Positions 32,996 to 46,157 of a stretch of 64,000 nucleotides of DNA are shown piece after piece. This DNA is from Eucalyptus grandis (taxonomy: Eukaryota; Streptophyta; Magnoliopsida; Myrtales; Myrtaceae). Below the pieces are notes generated by a model. It did no database searches and was not told the DNA's origin. It was given only the letters and a program-made list of their open reading frames with translations. The stretch lies in NCBI RefSeq assembly GCF_016545825.1, contig NC_052617.1, positions 6,592,600-6,656,599 of the forward strand, given 5' to 3'. Numbering within the stretch: position 1 is the first letter of the stretch; each line of letters begins with the position of its first letter. The position numbers were made by a program, and so were the translations under genes.

Positions 32996-34690
32996 TATCA
33001 TTTTATCATAATAAAATTAGTGCCAACTCCAAAATCCAACTCCACATTTCGGAGTTGGCCATCTCGATCTTGTCCTAATACATTCACCAGCAACAGACAA
33101 TAGTGATAAATTTTTCTCTGTGTAGAACGTTTAGTGTATTTGTTCCGTACTAAGGTGATATAGTCAGAATGGATGCAATGCTCACAGTATGAGAGAGGAT
33201 ACGGTAAGGACATATTTCGTGTAGTTGATTACGGTGTACGCGGATGGATACACATTTTATACGCCATATCACTTCAGGACCTGCCCAAGGGAAAAAAAAT
33301 GTGTTAGTTTAATTTCAGCACAGGTGTACTTGCAACAACTGTTCCAGCAAGAGCATGAATATAAATCAGGTGGATTCGAATGTGAAGAATAAACCGAGTT
33401 TTGCACATACCTACAAATGAGTGTCAAAATAAACACTCATGATAAGAGAGCTTAACCTCCCATTTTTCTTTATAAGATGATTTGCAGTATTTCGTTCTTC
33501 TTATAACTCCCCAAATTTGATAAAATTAGCACGCAATGGAGAGACAGACATTTTTAGTTTTGCTCATCTTATAACCATTCTCCTTTTAGCTATAAGGAAC
33601 TTCCTAAATCTAGCACCCCATCATCCACCGGGTATTCGGTTCATATACTACCCAGAATTACGAAATGTTTTAACCGGAACCCAAGGAAGAAAACGTAATG
33701 TTACAATGTAGGTTACCACGAGAGGCAAGTATCAATTGGGTGATCATATATTGCGACTAGGTAATTGCCTCGCAAGATTACCCTAGGAAATGGGTAAGGG
33801 ACTTCTGAGCCCTTTGCAACACCATGCTAGCTTCTCTCTCGTTTTCATTAGCAGCGGCTGGCTGTTCTTGAATCGAATGCACACTCCTCACAAGCTTTTG
33901 CAGCTCTTACTGGAAGTACAACGAAGGAAAATATTCACCATAAACATGTGAACCCAATACTAATTTTGACAATGCAACATAGTAGATGTCAACAGCGCTA
34001 AGTACTGGCAATTGGCAAATGCAAATCTCAGCGACGGGCAATGTGTTGCATTGTGCACTGAAGAACGATCTACACATTATGAAGTTTGTGCATGGCAAGG
34101 GCAGGCACATACAAAATGTTGTGCACGTTACAGAGGAATGAATTAGCCCGACCGGCTATAAGCTTGTGCAAATGTTACCAACATGCCCATGAAAAACCAT
34201 CAATCTAGTTTACGTTGTCAAGAGCAGAATGTCAAATGAGAAATTACTTTCTATTTTCAGTACATAAAACTGTCGACACTTGATATTGAGTACTTAAATT
34301 CCTAGTGCTTATTTTTTTTAGTCTTATCAAAAGGGCTTTTAGGCTTCGAATATGTGGGCCTAGTTGAGCGCCCAAGATCACCCATAACTGAGAGAATGTG
34401 ATGCAGGTGCAGAGTGGGTGATTCTTGTTTTGAGTGAAATGATGGATGGAATCAGAGTGTGTGGGAATGAATGTCGATGGGCAAATGCAACACGCACATA
34501 TCATGCCGTGAGGTCTAAACGTATCTAATTCGTGAATAAGGATTCCATAGTTCAGGACACTTGGTAGAAATCAGCAGCTCTCAGTGAAAATGAAGACAAG
34601 ATTTTAGTGTATGCTTAAGAGATTTGTAACCAGCAAAGAGTGTTTCCAATGGTTTATTTACAACTAAGCATCAAATCAATGACGTACTGG
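32996..34690 (-). repeat. Cluster repeat block B, copy 4
   Basis: This is very close to block B at 14095-15764. The gene X exon at about 33795-33905 is intact in frame (QLLQ or ELRK start, then VHSIQEQPAAANENEREAS). A longer open frame at 34244-34504 (ICACCICPSTFIPTHSDSIH) is shared with 15408-15599 but has no recognised domain. Confidence 0.55.
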
Positions 34691-35922
34691 TGAAACTTTC
34701 TTCTCTAGGTGATTGGGAAGCGGACTTCTCGCACAGCCCGTACATGCTGAACTCGTTTTCCTCAAAGAGGATGCAAATGAAACTTTGAGAAGCAGCGGAA
34801 GGCAATGCAGATTTTTTTTTTTTTTCAAGCGATGAAGTTAAAAACCAGGTACCCCCGCCTCTTCACCGTGTCCATGTTCGAAATCTTCTTTCTCTTTCGT
34901 CATTATCTTTGCCAACCCAGGCCTCCGATACCAATAAAGCTCGCAGCCTGCTCTGGTCACCATCTTCCGTGGCCTCAATTGAAGCATCCATTAACTCAGG
35001 CTCCACTTCTCGCAGCAACTTCCCTAACAAATGTGATTCGTTAAGGAAGTTTAATTGCACAACGAATCAATGACACCTCTCGTGCATATTTTGTAGAATA
35101 CAACTAAATAAAACTGCTTTAGCAAAAAGGAAAAAAAAAAAAAAAAAGACAAAGACACTTATGTTCCATCTGGAATTGAAAAAAGAAAATTTGTTCAGCA
35201 AGCAAAACTTCAGATTTTTCACCCGGCTTGAGCATTCATCTACGAATTTCCCGAGCACATCATTAGCAGTTACTGATCCTTCATCAATATATGCTCGAGG
35301 AACTATACTGCAAGTACCATCCAAGCATTTTAAAGTACAAGCCGACAAACTCAATTTCAATCTAAGTGGGAAAAAAGCGGCAGTTGGGAAAGACTTGCTT
35401 ACTCCAAGAACTATTTTACCCAGAAAGAACTCATCGTGCGATAGCCGAGCATAGCAAAGAAGATACCAGGTGAAGCGGCGAGAAAGGCGAAAAGATTCTC
35501 ACAAACACACACGTACACACTCGTAAAAACATGAATGAAAATGTGATGGTACCAATGAACTTGAACTGCCTTCGCTTTCCTTCTCGAACATCCGGTTTCA
35601 GTCTCTGCAACAAATCCACAAACATCTCAACGGCATTAACAAGTAAGAACTCAGACCAAAAGCCTCACGAGAAACAGCCGCACGTTGCAGAAGCATCACC
35701 TTCGCAAGAATCCAAGCGTCCAAGGCCGCTTGCTCCACATAAGCCACTCTGCAATTCCCCTTTGAAAAAGAAAGCGATAATGAATCTACAGTGCTGCATT
35801 ATTGCACATCATTATATCCACGAAGCCCGTGAAAGCTCAAAATGGCGCCGCCTCCAAGACACATCTTTTTTTCCCAGTAGTATCTGAGGAAGCGCTTGGA
35901 TCTGGAGATGGGAAAAGGAAGC
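34691..35922 (-). pseudogene. Gene X block C, copy 4, interrupted by Copia insertion
   Basis: Exon-like pieces are 34863-35060 (LLGKLLREVEPELMDASIEA then TEDGDQSRLRAL), 35210-35360 (CLDGTCSIVPRAYIDEGSVT, ANDVLGKFVDECSSRVKN) and 35540-35730. The acidic 5' exon is cut by the Copia element after 'ggaaaaggaagc'; the rest resumes at 52460. This interruption makes the copy a clear pseudogene. Confidence 0.5.
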
Positions 35923-36151
35923 TGTCAGAAAACAGAGTGAGAGCAAGTAGAATAGAGAGAATAGAGAGTAATGTATTTTGTGCACTTCATTGATTGTTCC
36001 AATGTACAAAGAGGATTAAATAATGTACAGAGGATGTTTAATAAAAGGAAAGTATATCAGATCTAATCCTAGATTGATACAAAAATAATCAATTACAATT
36101 TGGAGAATATATCCATCACAATCTGTGCATATCTTCGCATATCTTCCAACA
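35923..36151 (-). repeat. Copia 3' LTR
   Basis: This 229 bp LTR is bounded by the CTCCCCCTC complement of the polypurine tract (36152-36160) and by host block C. It is about 98% identical to 52230-52459. Confidence 0.95.
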
Positions 36152-36395
36152 CTCCCCCTCAAGCTGGTGGCTTGTATATGTCTAAGACACCTAGCTTGCT
36201 TAGGAGATATGCATGTTGCCGTTGACATAAAGGCTTGGTGAATATATCTACAAGTTGTTCGGTAGTCCCAATTCCTCTTGTTTTGATTATCCCTTCTTGA
36301 ATCTTCTCTCTAATAAAGTGACAATCAACTTCTATGTGTTTTGTTCTTTCATGTACTATTGGATTTGCCGTGAGTTTAAGTGCAGAATCATTATC

Positions 36396-36797
36396 TCAAA
36401 ACAGTAAGGTTGATCCCTTGACTTGTACTCCAAGATCCAGAAGTAAGCCTCGTAACCAAACTACCTCACATACGGTCTTGGCCATGGATCGATACTCAGC
36501 TTCAGCTGATGACAGAGAGACAGTGGATTGTTTCTTTGTTTTCCATGAAAGTAACGATTCTCCAAGTTTGATGCAGAAACCAGTGATAGATCTTCGACTC
36601 ATAGGACAAGTCGCATAATCAGCATCACAGTAAGCCGGCATTTCCATGTTGCAATCACGAGAAAGAAGGATCCCAAGTCCTGGGCATTTCTTCAAATATT
36701 TCACAACTTTTAATGCGGCATTCATATGAGATTGTTTGGGGCTATGCATGAATTGACTCAGCGTTTGAACCGCATAACATATATCTGGTCTAGTCAT
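36396..36797 (-). pseudogene. Copia RNase H domain
   Basis: This carries canonical Copia C-terminal text: TRPDICYAVQTLSQFM, AYCDADYATCPMSRRS and STVSLSSAEAEYRSMA. The last two contain the RNase H acidic residues. It degrades the RNA strand during reverse transcription. It is separated from the reverse transcriptase piece by a frame break between 36797 and 36828. Confidence 0.93.
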
Positions 36798-36827
36798 AGT
36801 GAGATAAATAAGTTTCCCGACCAGTCT

Positions 36828-37760
36828 CTAATAGCTTAATGGGTCTTTGAGCAATAAATCATCCTCAGTAGATTGTAAACTCACATCATAATCAGCAGTA
36901 GTCAATTTGACATTCTGCTCGATAGGAATAACTGCTGGTTTACATCCTGATAGACCTGCTTTAGATATAATTTCTAACACAAATTTCCGTTGACTAAGTG
37001 AGATTCCTTGCTTTGAACGAGCTGTCTCAATGCCAAGGAAGTATTTGGGTGGTCCCAAATCTTTAATATGGAAAGTGGAATGCAAATATTTCTTGAGACT
37101 TGTCACAGCGGATTCATCATTTCCCATAATAAGTATGTCATCAACATATATCATCAAATAGATAGATGACATACCTTTTGTCCATGTGAATAAGGCGTAA
37201 TCATGTCTGGACTGTTTGAATCCTGCTCCCATAAGTGCATCCGTAAACTTGGCATACCACTGTCTAAAAGCCTGTTTGAGACCATATAAGGATTTGCGGA
37301 GACGACATACCTTAGACTCCCCCTGTCTCCGTAATCCCGGTGGAATGTCCATATAAATTTCCTCATCCAAGTCACCATGGAGGAAGGCATTGTGAACATC
37401 CATTTGGTGCAATGACCAATCACGAAAAGCAGCAATTGCCAAGAAAGTGCGAACTGTAACATCTTTCGCTACCGGAGAAAACGTTTCATGATAATCGAAA
37501 CCTTCTCGTTGAGTGAAGCCTTTGGCTACCAACCGTGCCTTATATCTTTCTACAGATCCATCGGCTTTATATTTAATCTTGTATACCCACTTGCAACCAA
37601 TCGGTTTTCGATGAGACGGTAAAGGAACAATGTCCCATGTACGATTTTCCATTAATGCATGCAATTCTATCTCCATAGCTTTTTGCCATCGTGGATCATT
37701 TACTGCCTCACTATAATTTGACGGTTCTATTTCCTCAGACATACGACTAACACAGCACAT
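36828..37760 (-). pseudogene. Copia reverse transcriptase
   Basis: An open stretch of about 310 codons has RVT_2 landmarks: WDIVPLPSHRKPIGCKWVYK, ARLVAKGFTQREGFDYHETF, HQMDVHNAFLHGDLDEEIYM and the catalytic YVDD in IYVDDILIMGN. It copies element RNA into DNA. An upstream piece in another frame, at 37727-37945, links it to the integrase C-terminal region. Confidence 0.95.
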
Positions 37761-38189
37761 ATGATCCGAGGATAACTGATGAAAAGAGACATATGAGGAG
37801 ATAGGGTAACGAGTACCTTGAGAACTTGAAGCTGTACAAACATAGTCCTTTGTCCATGTGGGCGGACGCGTAGCACGTCCAGAACGCCGTGGCAGATTAT
37901 TCTGTGGTGTTGGTTGGAAGACACTTGTGTTTCTTCATTTGACACTGGAGATGCTGTTGTTGATGAAAGATTATGCTCCTCCTCGTTTAGTGTAGCTCAA
38001 GTATCCACATACTTTGGGAGAGGAAATTATACCTTGTGGCGATGTGATGAAGGTGCAATGATGTATGATTGTCCGTAAGATAGATCTTCTTCGGATAAAA
38101 ACGATGATTATTCACCCCTTGTCGACTCATCATGTAAAGATAAATCGTCACCAAAAGGAAAAATAGCCTCATGGAAAACAACATCCCCG

Positions 38190-38908
38190 CTAACAAAGAA
38201 TTCCCAGCCGACTTATCAAAACCCGATATCCCTTTGTGAGACTCGGATATCCCATAAATATGCATTGCATGGCTCGTGGACTCAACTTATCTCGTGGCCC
38301 CACTGTAGTCACATAACACAAACAACCAAAAACTCTCAAGTGTTGAAGTTCTGGTTTCTTTCCATATAGCATCTCAAAAGGTGTCTTCTTGTTGAGAATG
38401 CGACTTGGCATTTGATTTATCAAGTAAGCTGCAAGTGACCACGCAATCTCCCAAAATGTCTCGGAATGGACGCCTGGAATTTAAGAGCACGAGCTACCTC
38501 TAAAAGATGACGGTGTTTACGCTCGACAATACCATTTTGCTGTGGGGTATATGTGCAAGAATTCTCATGCAAAATTCCGTTTGAAGAAAAAAAGAATGCA
38601 CATTCACTATTGAAGAATTCTCTTCCATTGTCAGTACGAATATGTTGAATTGACTTTCCAAATTGATTTTTGGAGAAGGAGAAAAAATTTCTTATGTGAG
38701 AAAGAACTTGGCCTTTTGATTGCATCAGAAATATCCATGTGGCACGAGAAAAATCATCCACAAGTGTTAAAAAGAAACGAGAACCGTCACGATTGGGTGT
38801 GTGATAGGGCCCCCAGACATCAGCATGGATTAATGAAAAAGGGGCCTTTGCACGAGATTTGCTACAAAAGGCATACGAGCTTGTTTTGCCAAAGGACAAA
38901 TTGAACAT
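38190..38908 (-). pseudogene. Copia integrase core
   Basis: The DDE-type core is present: HADVWGP (first Asp), RTDNGREF (second Asp) and PQQNGIVERKHRH (Glu). The post-core text TPFEMLYGKKPELQHLRVFG follows in another frame at 38190-38423. The frame changes near 38420 and again near 38870, where it should join the protease piece. Confidence 0.92.
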
Positions 38909-39402
38909 TGAGGGTAAGGAAAAGCAGCAGAATGACCCAGTCGTTGATGATCAAGGAAAAGCTTATCATTGGTAGTAATATTACACAATGATTTTTTATT
39001 CAATCCAATACAAGATGAACTGAAATTACTGGAGAAACTTGTCCAAAAATATAGCCCTTGCGAAATTCTACCCGAGCCCATCAGTTTGCCAATCGAAAGG
39101 GCCTGAAATAGACAATGATCATGATTGAATAGGACACGACATGAGTTTTCCTTACAAGCTCGAGAAACTGATATGAGATTGAAATGGAATTCGGAACATA
39201 AAAGACATTCTCGAAGTGTGATAAGAGGACTAAGGATTACTGTGCCAATCATCGTGACATAGGTAGCATTCCCATTTGGAAGTTGGACTGAGATAGGAAA
39301 ATCTAATTTTTTTGATTTAGAAAAGAACCTTTCATTGCAGATAATGTGGTCACTAGCACCTGAATCAACTATCCAAGCAGTCCTTGAAATTGAATTCAAC
39401 AA
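38830..39402 (-). pseudogene. Copia protease and GAG pre-integrase region
   Basis: The aspartic protease signature WIVDSGASDHI is at the start. The zinc-binding pre-integrase segment (DHQRLGHSAAFPYPQCSICP) is near the end. It cleaves the element polyprotein. Confidence 0.9.
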
Positions 39403-39435
39403 ACAATAAGAAGTACCTGTAAAACTCCCGGTGCT

Positions 39436-40418
39436 CTAAAAAACATCCAACTTCTTAAGAGCCTGCATAATCTCTTGATATTGATCATAAGTAATTGACT
39501 GATTTGATCTATCGGTGCTTTGCCATGTCACCTGTAAAACTGTTGGAAAATCCCTTTTTCCTTTTTCTCCAGGTTTACCATGCAATTTCCAGCAATTATC
39601 TATGGTATGATGTGGACGTTTGCAATAATCGCAAAGATAACTTACCTTTTCCTTTAAAATTTTACCCATTGTTCTTTGATGATGTGGCAAAATATGATCC
39701 GTTGGATGGTTTAAAAGTCGAAGCCATTGCGGCCTCATTTGGGCCGTTGGATCCATGCACGGAAAAGGAGCGCTGTGGGCCGTTGGATCCATGCGTTGAA
39801 AGAAAACACTGTGAGCCGTCCGATCCTGCTGGAGAGATTCCGTGTGAGCCGTCCGATCGAGCGAAAAGATTGAGCCCACGTGAACCGTCGGATCGAACAA
39901 TTAGATCCTGACCGTTCCTTCCTTTCTTGAAAGATTTAGGGTTTGCTCCTGCAAACCATATCTACTGCGCCTATCCTCCTTTGTTTTCTCTGGTCATGGC
40001 TCCTCTGTGACTCGCATGGGCTGCGAGTGCCATCTCGTCGCCGGATTTCTCAGAGATCGAGCCAACAAAACGCTGGCTTTCTTCTTGGACGGCGAGCTGA
40101 TAGATCCGGCCAAGAGTCGGCATGGGTTCCATCACCAAGATTTGAGATCGGAAACTCTGGTAAGATTCGTTCAAGATCAGCAAGAATCTGGTGATTTTTT
40201 CCCTCTCTCGAATGGTGCGGTATTGCTGTAAGGTAAGATCTAGGCCCTCTAACTTCTCCTCGATTGCCTCCAATTCGTTCCATAAGGCGGAGAGCTTGTT
40301 GTAAACCGCGGCGATGCTCATGTTGCCCTGTTTTAGATCCGAGAGTTGTTGGGTCAAGGTAAAAATCTTAACCCTATCTAATTTTCCATACATCTCCTTA
40401 ATATTGTCCCACATTTTT
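39436..40418 (-). pseudogene. Copia gag, 3' part with CCHC zinc knuckle
   Basis: The piece at 39971-40414 matches the UBN2 type gag domain (MWDNIKEMYGKLDRVKIFTL, LTQQLSDLKQGNMSIAAVYN). The piece at 39436-39900 carries the nucleic-acid-binding knuckle CDYCKRPHHTIDNC (C-x2-C-x4-H-x4-C). Upstream of the knuckle is an irregular repeat of the type RTAHS/MDPTAHS. The 5' part of the gene lies beyond the nested Gypsy at 51332-52035. Confidence 0.88.
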
Positions 40419-43400
40419 TGTCACGCCCCGATCCTCGGGCACGTGCACATCCTTCTATTTGGTCGATTTTATAATGCGATATCCCAGGACTAGTATCGCC
40501 GACCCTTTCATTTATTAAGCACATGCGGAAGCAGTTAAAATCCCCAGACAATAAATCAATGGGATAGAAAGGCAGAGCCATATTTTTTTCATATTGAAAT
40601 TTATAATCAAACTTTTATACAAAACACAAATCACTTCATAACTATTCACATCAAAATGGAGATCTCAAAAGAAGATAGGATCTCAATCCATCCGTGCCAT
40701 ACTCAAGGCCCATCTCTAGTATTATCTTCTTCTTTCAAAATCCTTCCCTTCAAGTTTCACCTCCAAGATCTCCTTCCCGACTTCTCCTCCTCGCCTCCTT
40801 ATCGGGTCCCGAAATGTTTTTCCCCAAACCGGATGAGACTACGTCTCGCGAGTTCTACCCCACTAAGCCCGATTAGTAAACCAATATACTATAGGCTGCC
40901 TATACACGCACAGGGCGAAGACGTACCTTGGCATCGGATCCCACCCGCAAGTCGGTACAATTCATAATAGGCACCCAAGCAATCATATCACAGATCGAAG
41001 CATCGATCAAATCGACCTAGTCGATTACAAGCCAATAAGACCACTCACGGTCATTCCCATTCAATCAATCAATTCACAACATCAGATCAAAACAATGATC
41101 AATCGACTTAGTCGATTACATGCCAACAAGACCACTCACGGTCATTCCCATTCAATCAATCAATTCACAACATCGTATCAAAACAATGATCAATCGACCT
41201 AGTCGATTACATGTCATTCGGACCACCTCTAGGTCATTCCCACTCATACCACGATTTCCCAAAGTGGTGTACTCATTCACCAAATCACATGTGTTTCTCG
41301 GGCCGTTTTCGCCAATGACATACCGATCACCGACACCGTGCGTTCTTTAAGGCGCCGTTTCACCTGATAACCTTGATCACCGAACCACGTGTCCTTTCAA
41401 GGGCGTCGTTTTCGCCAGGTGACATCGGCTATAGACAACATCGTGCGTTCTTTAAGGCGCCGTTTTCACCAGTGATATTCCCATAACCACCGAACCACGT
41501 GTGTCTATAAGTCATTTACGTGCGTTCTTTAAGGCGCCGTTTTCGCCAGTGATACTCTCAATCACCGAACCACGTATGTCCAATAATATCGTACTGATTG
41601 GTCTCACCAATAACATTCTCGATTAGCTCTCACCATTCTCCCTACTATATAGCCCATCAACGTACTGGCGCTATATACCCATACTCAGCCATCCATCAAT
41701 CAAATATTCAATAACAAACAATTTAGGACAATTCCTAAAATTCCACAATAAATTCAATTCCACACAACGTAGAGCTCAAATAAATAAACGGTCTGCACCA
41801 CGACAATCAGCACGAAATTTCGGTCATCGGCCATCAAAATCTTAATTTCCGAAAAATAAATAAATAATTAATTAATTTCGAAAATTAATTAATAATTATT
41901 AAAAATCCAATTTAGCACAAAATAAAGCCCAATTAAATAAACGGACTTCACCACGGTCATCAGCATAAAATTCCGGTCACTGGCCATCCTTAGTTGAATT
42001 TCCGAGAAATAATTAATTAAATAATTAATTTCGGAAAATAAATAAATAAATACAATAAATTCAATTTAGCACAATATAAAGCTCAATTAAATAAATGGAC
42101 TGCACCATGATCATCAGCATAAAATTCCGGTTCCGAACCATCTCGGTTGAATTTTCGGAAAATAAATAATTATTTAATTAAATTCCGAAAATTAATATTT
42201 AAATACTAAAATTTCCACTTAGGCCCGAAAAGCCTAATTGGAGCCCACTAAGGGTCGGGAAAAATCCCGAGGCACTTCCAATAATTAGTAGACCACGTCT
42301 ACTTGTTAATTGCGCAATCAATTTATTTAAATCGCATCACAATTGACTAATAATTGCTAATTTATTATAATCTAACAACCTAAACATAATTAATTAAATC
42401 TAAACCAACCTTAAGCATAATTAGCCAACTAATCCAAGATTAGTGAGATTACTCACCAAATCGCGCGCAAATCGGATCAATCCGACGGCGGCGACGCGAG
42501 GAACGATTGTTCCCAAAGCACGGCTCGGGTTCGGGTCCTAAACGGCCCAAAACGGCCCACGAACCGACCGGAAACCCACTCGTGGGTTTGCTGGTTCGGC
42601 CGCGAAACAGGGGAAAACAGAGATGGTTAGGGGCGGAAGGGTCGGGAAGGTAGGTGGCGGTCCTAAGAAGGCCGCACGGCGGCTCCCGGCGACTTGCTCG
42701 GCCACCCACGGTGGGCCGGACAAAGCGGAACAGGGGCGGGAGACACACGGAAAGACCCGGGCGCGAGGGAACGAGGGTCGGCGGAGCGGTGGCCGCACGG
42801 CGTGCGGTGCGAGCGGCGGCCTAGCTCCTCCCGTGCGGCGGCGACGGCCGCTTCGGTGAGTCGCTACCTTTATCTTGGGCTTTAGGTTCGTTCGAACCGA
42901 AGAGGGAGAGAGAGCCGGCGGCGCACTGAGGGAGCAAGGGGAAGCAGAGGCGAGCGGTGAGCGGCGGAGCGCGGGGAAGGACGACCGGCGAGCGGGCCGA
43001 GCTTGGGCGGCGATGGCGGCCGCTCGATCCCGGCGAGCCGCTACTGTTTCGTTCAAATGGCCGCACAAAGAAGAGAGGAAGAAGAGGGGTTTCACACGTG
43101 GGGTGAGGGAGAAGAGAGAGGAGAGAGAAGAAGATAAGAGAGAGGAGGAGATAAGCTTTGACTAGTCAAAAAGGAGAGAGAAGAGAAAGCAAAATTGAAT
43201 TTGGCAAGGGTGTGCTCGGTGGGGGAAAGGCTACGCACGAAGGAGAGAGGAGAGAGAGAGGAAAAAGAGAGAAAAAGAAAAAAAAGGGGAGAGAGAGAAA
43301 AAGAAAAATAAAATGCATACTTCCTTTATGCAAATTTTCCTTTTCTTTTTCCTTTTCCTTTCTATTTTCTTTTTGGTCTTCAATTTTCTTCCGATAATTT

Positions 43401-43715
43401 CTTTCTTGAAATTTCGGACTCGTCAATAAATTGACGAGCGATGAGACAAAATCCTAAAAATAAGAATTGTGACGAGCTTAAAATTCGATCCCGAAATCGA
43501 GTTCAATTTCGTGGTTAAAAATCGATCGACGTGATTTTAGCTCAATCCAACTAATTAGGTAGCTTTTAGGGATTTTACGGCCGATACATCCCTTAACGGC
43601 TTCACCCAATAGGTTAGTTAACTCGTGAGTGATCAGCTCGAGAAAATGGCCGTAAACACGTTGACGAAATGCCCATTTCACTTTATCGAAACAGGTCGAA
43701 TTTCGGGATGTCACA
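40419..43715 (-). repeat. Gypsy 3' LTR with internal tandem repeats
   Basis: This LTR is 3297 bp. It contains about two and a half 91 bp tandem units at 41010-41282 ('aatcgacctagtcgattac' at 41010, 41101 and 41192). It also has four copies of a 60-75 bp unit at 41290-41590 marked by 'gtgcgttctttaaggcgccg' alternating with 'accgaaccacgtgt'. A GC-rich section at 42440-43100 and a purine-rich section at 43060-43310 follow. Open frames in these parts are compositional. Confidence 0.93.
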
Positions 43716-44520
43716 ACTCTTCCCTCTTATAAAAATTTCGTCCTCGAAATTTAAGCCATTACACACTTTGATCAAAAAGGCGGGGTACAACTATCTCATC
43801 GATTCTTCCGTCTCCCAAGTCACTCCTTCCGAACCGTGGTGTTGCTGCACCACTTTGACTAACGGAATGGTCTTTGTACGCAAAACTTGCTCTTTGCGAT
43901 CGACAATCTGGGCCGGGCTTTCAACGTATGACACACGGTCATCCACGTCCAATTCCTCGAAATTGAGCACGTGGGTCGGGTCGAAACTCGTACTTCCTTA
44001 ACCTCGACACGTGAAAGACGTCATGCACTTGCGCCAATCCCGGCGGCAACGCAAGACGATACGCTAGGTTTCCGATTCTTTTAAGAATCTCAAACGGACC
44101 TACGTACCTCGGACTCGCCTTGCCTTTCTTACCAAAGCGAAGTTCCCCTCATTGGTGACACTTTCAGAAAAATGTGATCACCAACTTGGAATTTCAAAGA
44201 CCTTCGACGCTTATCTGCATAACTTTCCTGCCTGCTCTGCACTGTCTTTAATCTGTCTCTGATCACTACCACGGCATCTACTGATCACTAAACCAACTCT
44301 GGGCCTGATATCTTCCTTTCTTCGACTTCATCCCAACACACTGGAGTTCTGCACGCTTTGCCATACAACGCTTCAAATGGAGCTATCTTGATACTCTGAT
44401 GATAACTGTTGTTATAGACGAATTCCACCGATGAAGCCGATCTTCCCAACTTCCTTTGAAGTCTATTACACGCGCTCTCGCATGTCTTCAAGAGTCCGAA
44501 TTGTCCTTTCGGGGCCATCC
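43716..44520 (-). pseudogene. Gypsy integrase C-terminal part and chromodomain
   Basis: The piece at 44288-44518 gives the end of the integrase core (YNNSYHQSIKIAPFEALYGK then ACRTPVCWDEV). Further on, the translation gives GPFEILKRIGNLAYRLALPP and a QVHDVFHVSRLRKY line. A chromodomain-like ending (HHGSEGVTWETEESMR) is stopped by a TAG. Chromodomains steer insertion to marked chromatin in this family. Confidence 0.85.
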
Positions 44521-44836
44521 ATCCGAGGATGATACGCCGTCACTGCATCTTGAAGCTTTGTACCTAGAGCACTTTGCAAGCTCTTCCAAAAAGCGGCAGT
44601 AAACCTAGGGTCTCAATCTAATGTTATCATAACCAGCACTCCATGCATTCGAACTACCTGATGCACATACAAGTCTGCGTGTCTATCCGCACTCAAGTCC
44701 TTTCGAACCGCAATGAAGTGAGCCGACTTTGTCACCGTCGACTACTACCCAAATTGAATCATTCCCCTCGACTCCTTGGTAGTCCGAATCGAAGTCCATC
44801 GTGATATACTCCCATTTCCACTGGGATCGCGAGAGG

Positions 44837-45274
44837 TCAGAGAAATCCTCCCGCTTGCAATGCCGAGCTTTTACTTACCGACAAGTCAAACACTTGGCCA
44901 CATGCTTGGCGATGTCCGCCTTCATACTTGACCACCAAGTAGTGTTGACGTAAATTCTGATACATCTTAGTACTTCTAGGATGAACGTTGTAATTGCTAC
45001 GATGTGCTTCAGATAAAATTTCTTTTCTAAGCTCTACATCGTCATGTACAACCAAACGTCCACGAAACCTCGCACCCCATCATCGAAATTTGAAAATCAG
45101 CTTTTCCTTTTGTCGGTATCCTCTTGAAGAATTTTCTCGTATGTCCGGATCTCGGTTGAAGTTCTTTGATTCTCGACTGACATCCTGGTTCACCCCGAGG
45201 GTGGCCATAAGACTCGAGAGGTGGCCTACCTCAAATTTGAATTCGAATCTCGAGCTCTCTCGATTAAGTTCCAC
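44837..45274 (-). pseudogene. Gypsy integrase N-terminal zinc-binding region
   Basis: Text such as RKEILSEAHRSNYNVHPRST followed by KMYQNLRQHY is typical of the HHCC domain. The cysteine pair is displaced by frame slips (RQACGQVFDLSVSKS). The preceding piece at 45080-45274 reads the linker between RNase H and integrase. Confidence 0.85.
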
Positions 45275-45359
45275 TCTTTAACCAAGATTTGCGCTATTGA
45301 AGACTTCCTACTCAATGCATCGGCAACCTTGTTCGCCTTTCCCTAGGTGATATAGAATG

Positions 45360-46157
45360 TCACAAATCGTAATCTTTCAGCAATTCCATCCATCGACGCT
45401 GTCTCATGTTCAACTCCTTTTGAGAGAACAAATACTTGAGACTCTGATAGTCTATGAAAATCTGAAACTTTTCTTCGCACAAGTAGTGCCTCCAAATCTT
45501 CAACGCAAATATGATGGTTGCGAGTTCTAAGTCATGCGTCGGGTAATTTAATTCATGATATCTCACCGCGGAAGCGTATGCAACAACTCGCCATGTTGCA
45601 TCGCACGCAACCCAATCCCCTAAATGACGCATCACTATAGATCTCGAATCCTCCCGACCCGAGATGGAATCGTCGACAAAGTGCGGTAGTCGCTTTTCCT
45701 TCAACTCTTGGAAACTACGCCGCACTTGTCCGACCATACAAATTTTTCTTCTTTCTTCAGGAGCTTTGTCAAAGGCGACGCTATCGATGAGAACCCTTCC
45801 ACAAAACGTCTGTAATAACCTGCTAACCCCAGAACTTCTGATCTCTGTCACTGTCGTCGGTCTCGGCCACTTGATCACGGCTTCTATCTTGCTCGGGTCG
45901 ACGGAGATTCCTTCTCCGGAAATCACATGACCTAAGAACGCAACACGAGTCAGCCAAAACTCGCATTTGCTAAACTTAGCAAACAGCTGATGAGTTCTTA
46001 AGGTCTGAAGCACTAATCTCAGATGATTCTCATGCTCTTCATCACTTCTCGAATAAACTAAGATGTCATCAATGAACACGATCACAAACTGATGATCCAC
46101 ATATTCCTTGAACGTTCTGTTTGTCAAATCCATGACAACAACTAGAGTGTTCACCAA
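45360..46157 (-). pseudogene. Gypsy reverse transcriptase and RNase H
   Basis: The catalytic [20 protein letters not shown] and thumb text [20 protein letters not shown] are clear. RNase H follows with [20 protein letters not shown] and [12 protein letters not shown]. Between the two, around 45700-45850, the expected connection region reads in other frames, so at least two indels are present. The N-terminal part of reverse transcriptase is only faintly readable at 46160-46400. Confidence 0.92.

Noticed and set aside
39495..39911. 138-codon plus-strand frame
   Set aside because: It is antisense to the Copia gag zinc-knuckle region and has no independent features.
42449..43165. Long open frames (up to 185 codons) on both strands in the Gypsy LTR
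   Set aside because: The region is GC-rich and the same frames in the other LTR differ by indels. No domain is visible; these are compositional frames of an LTR.
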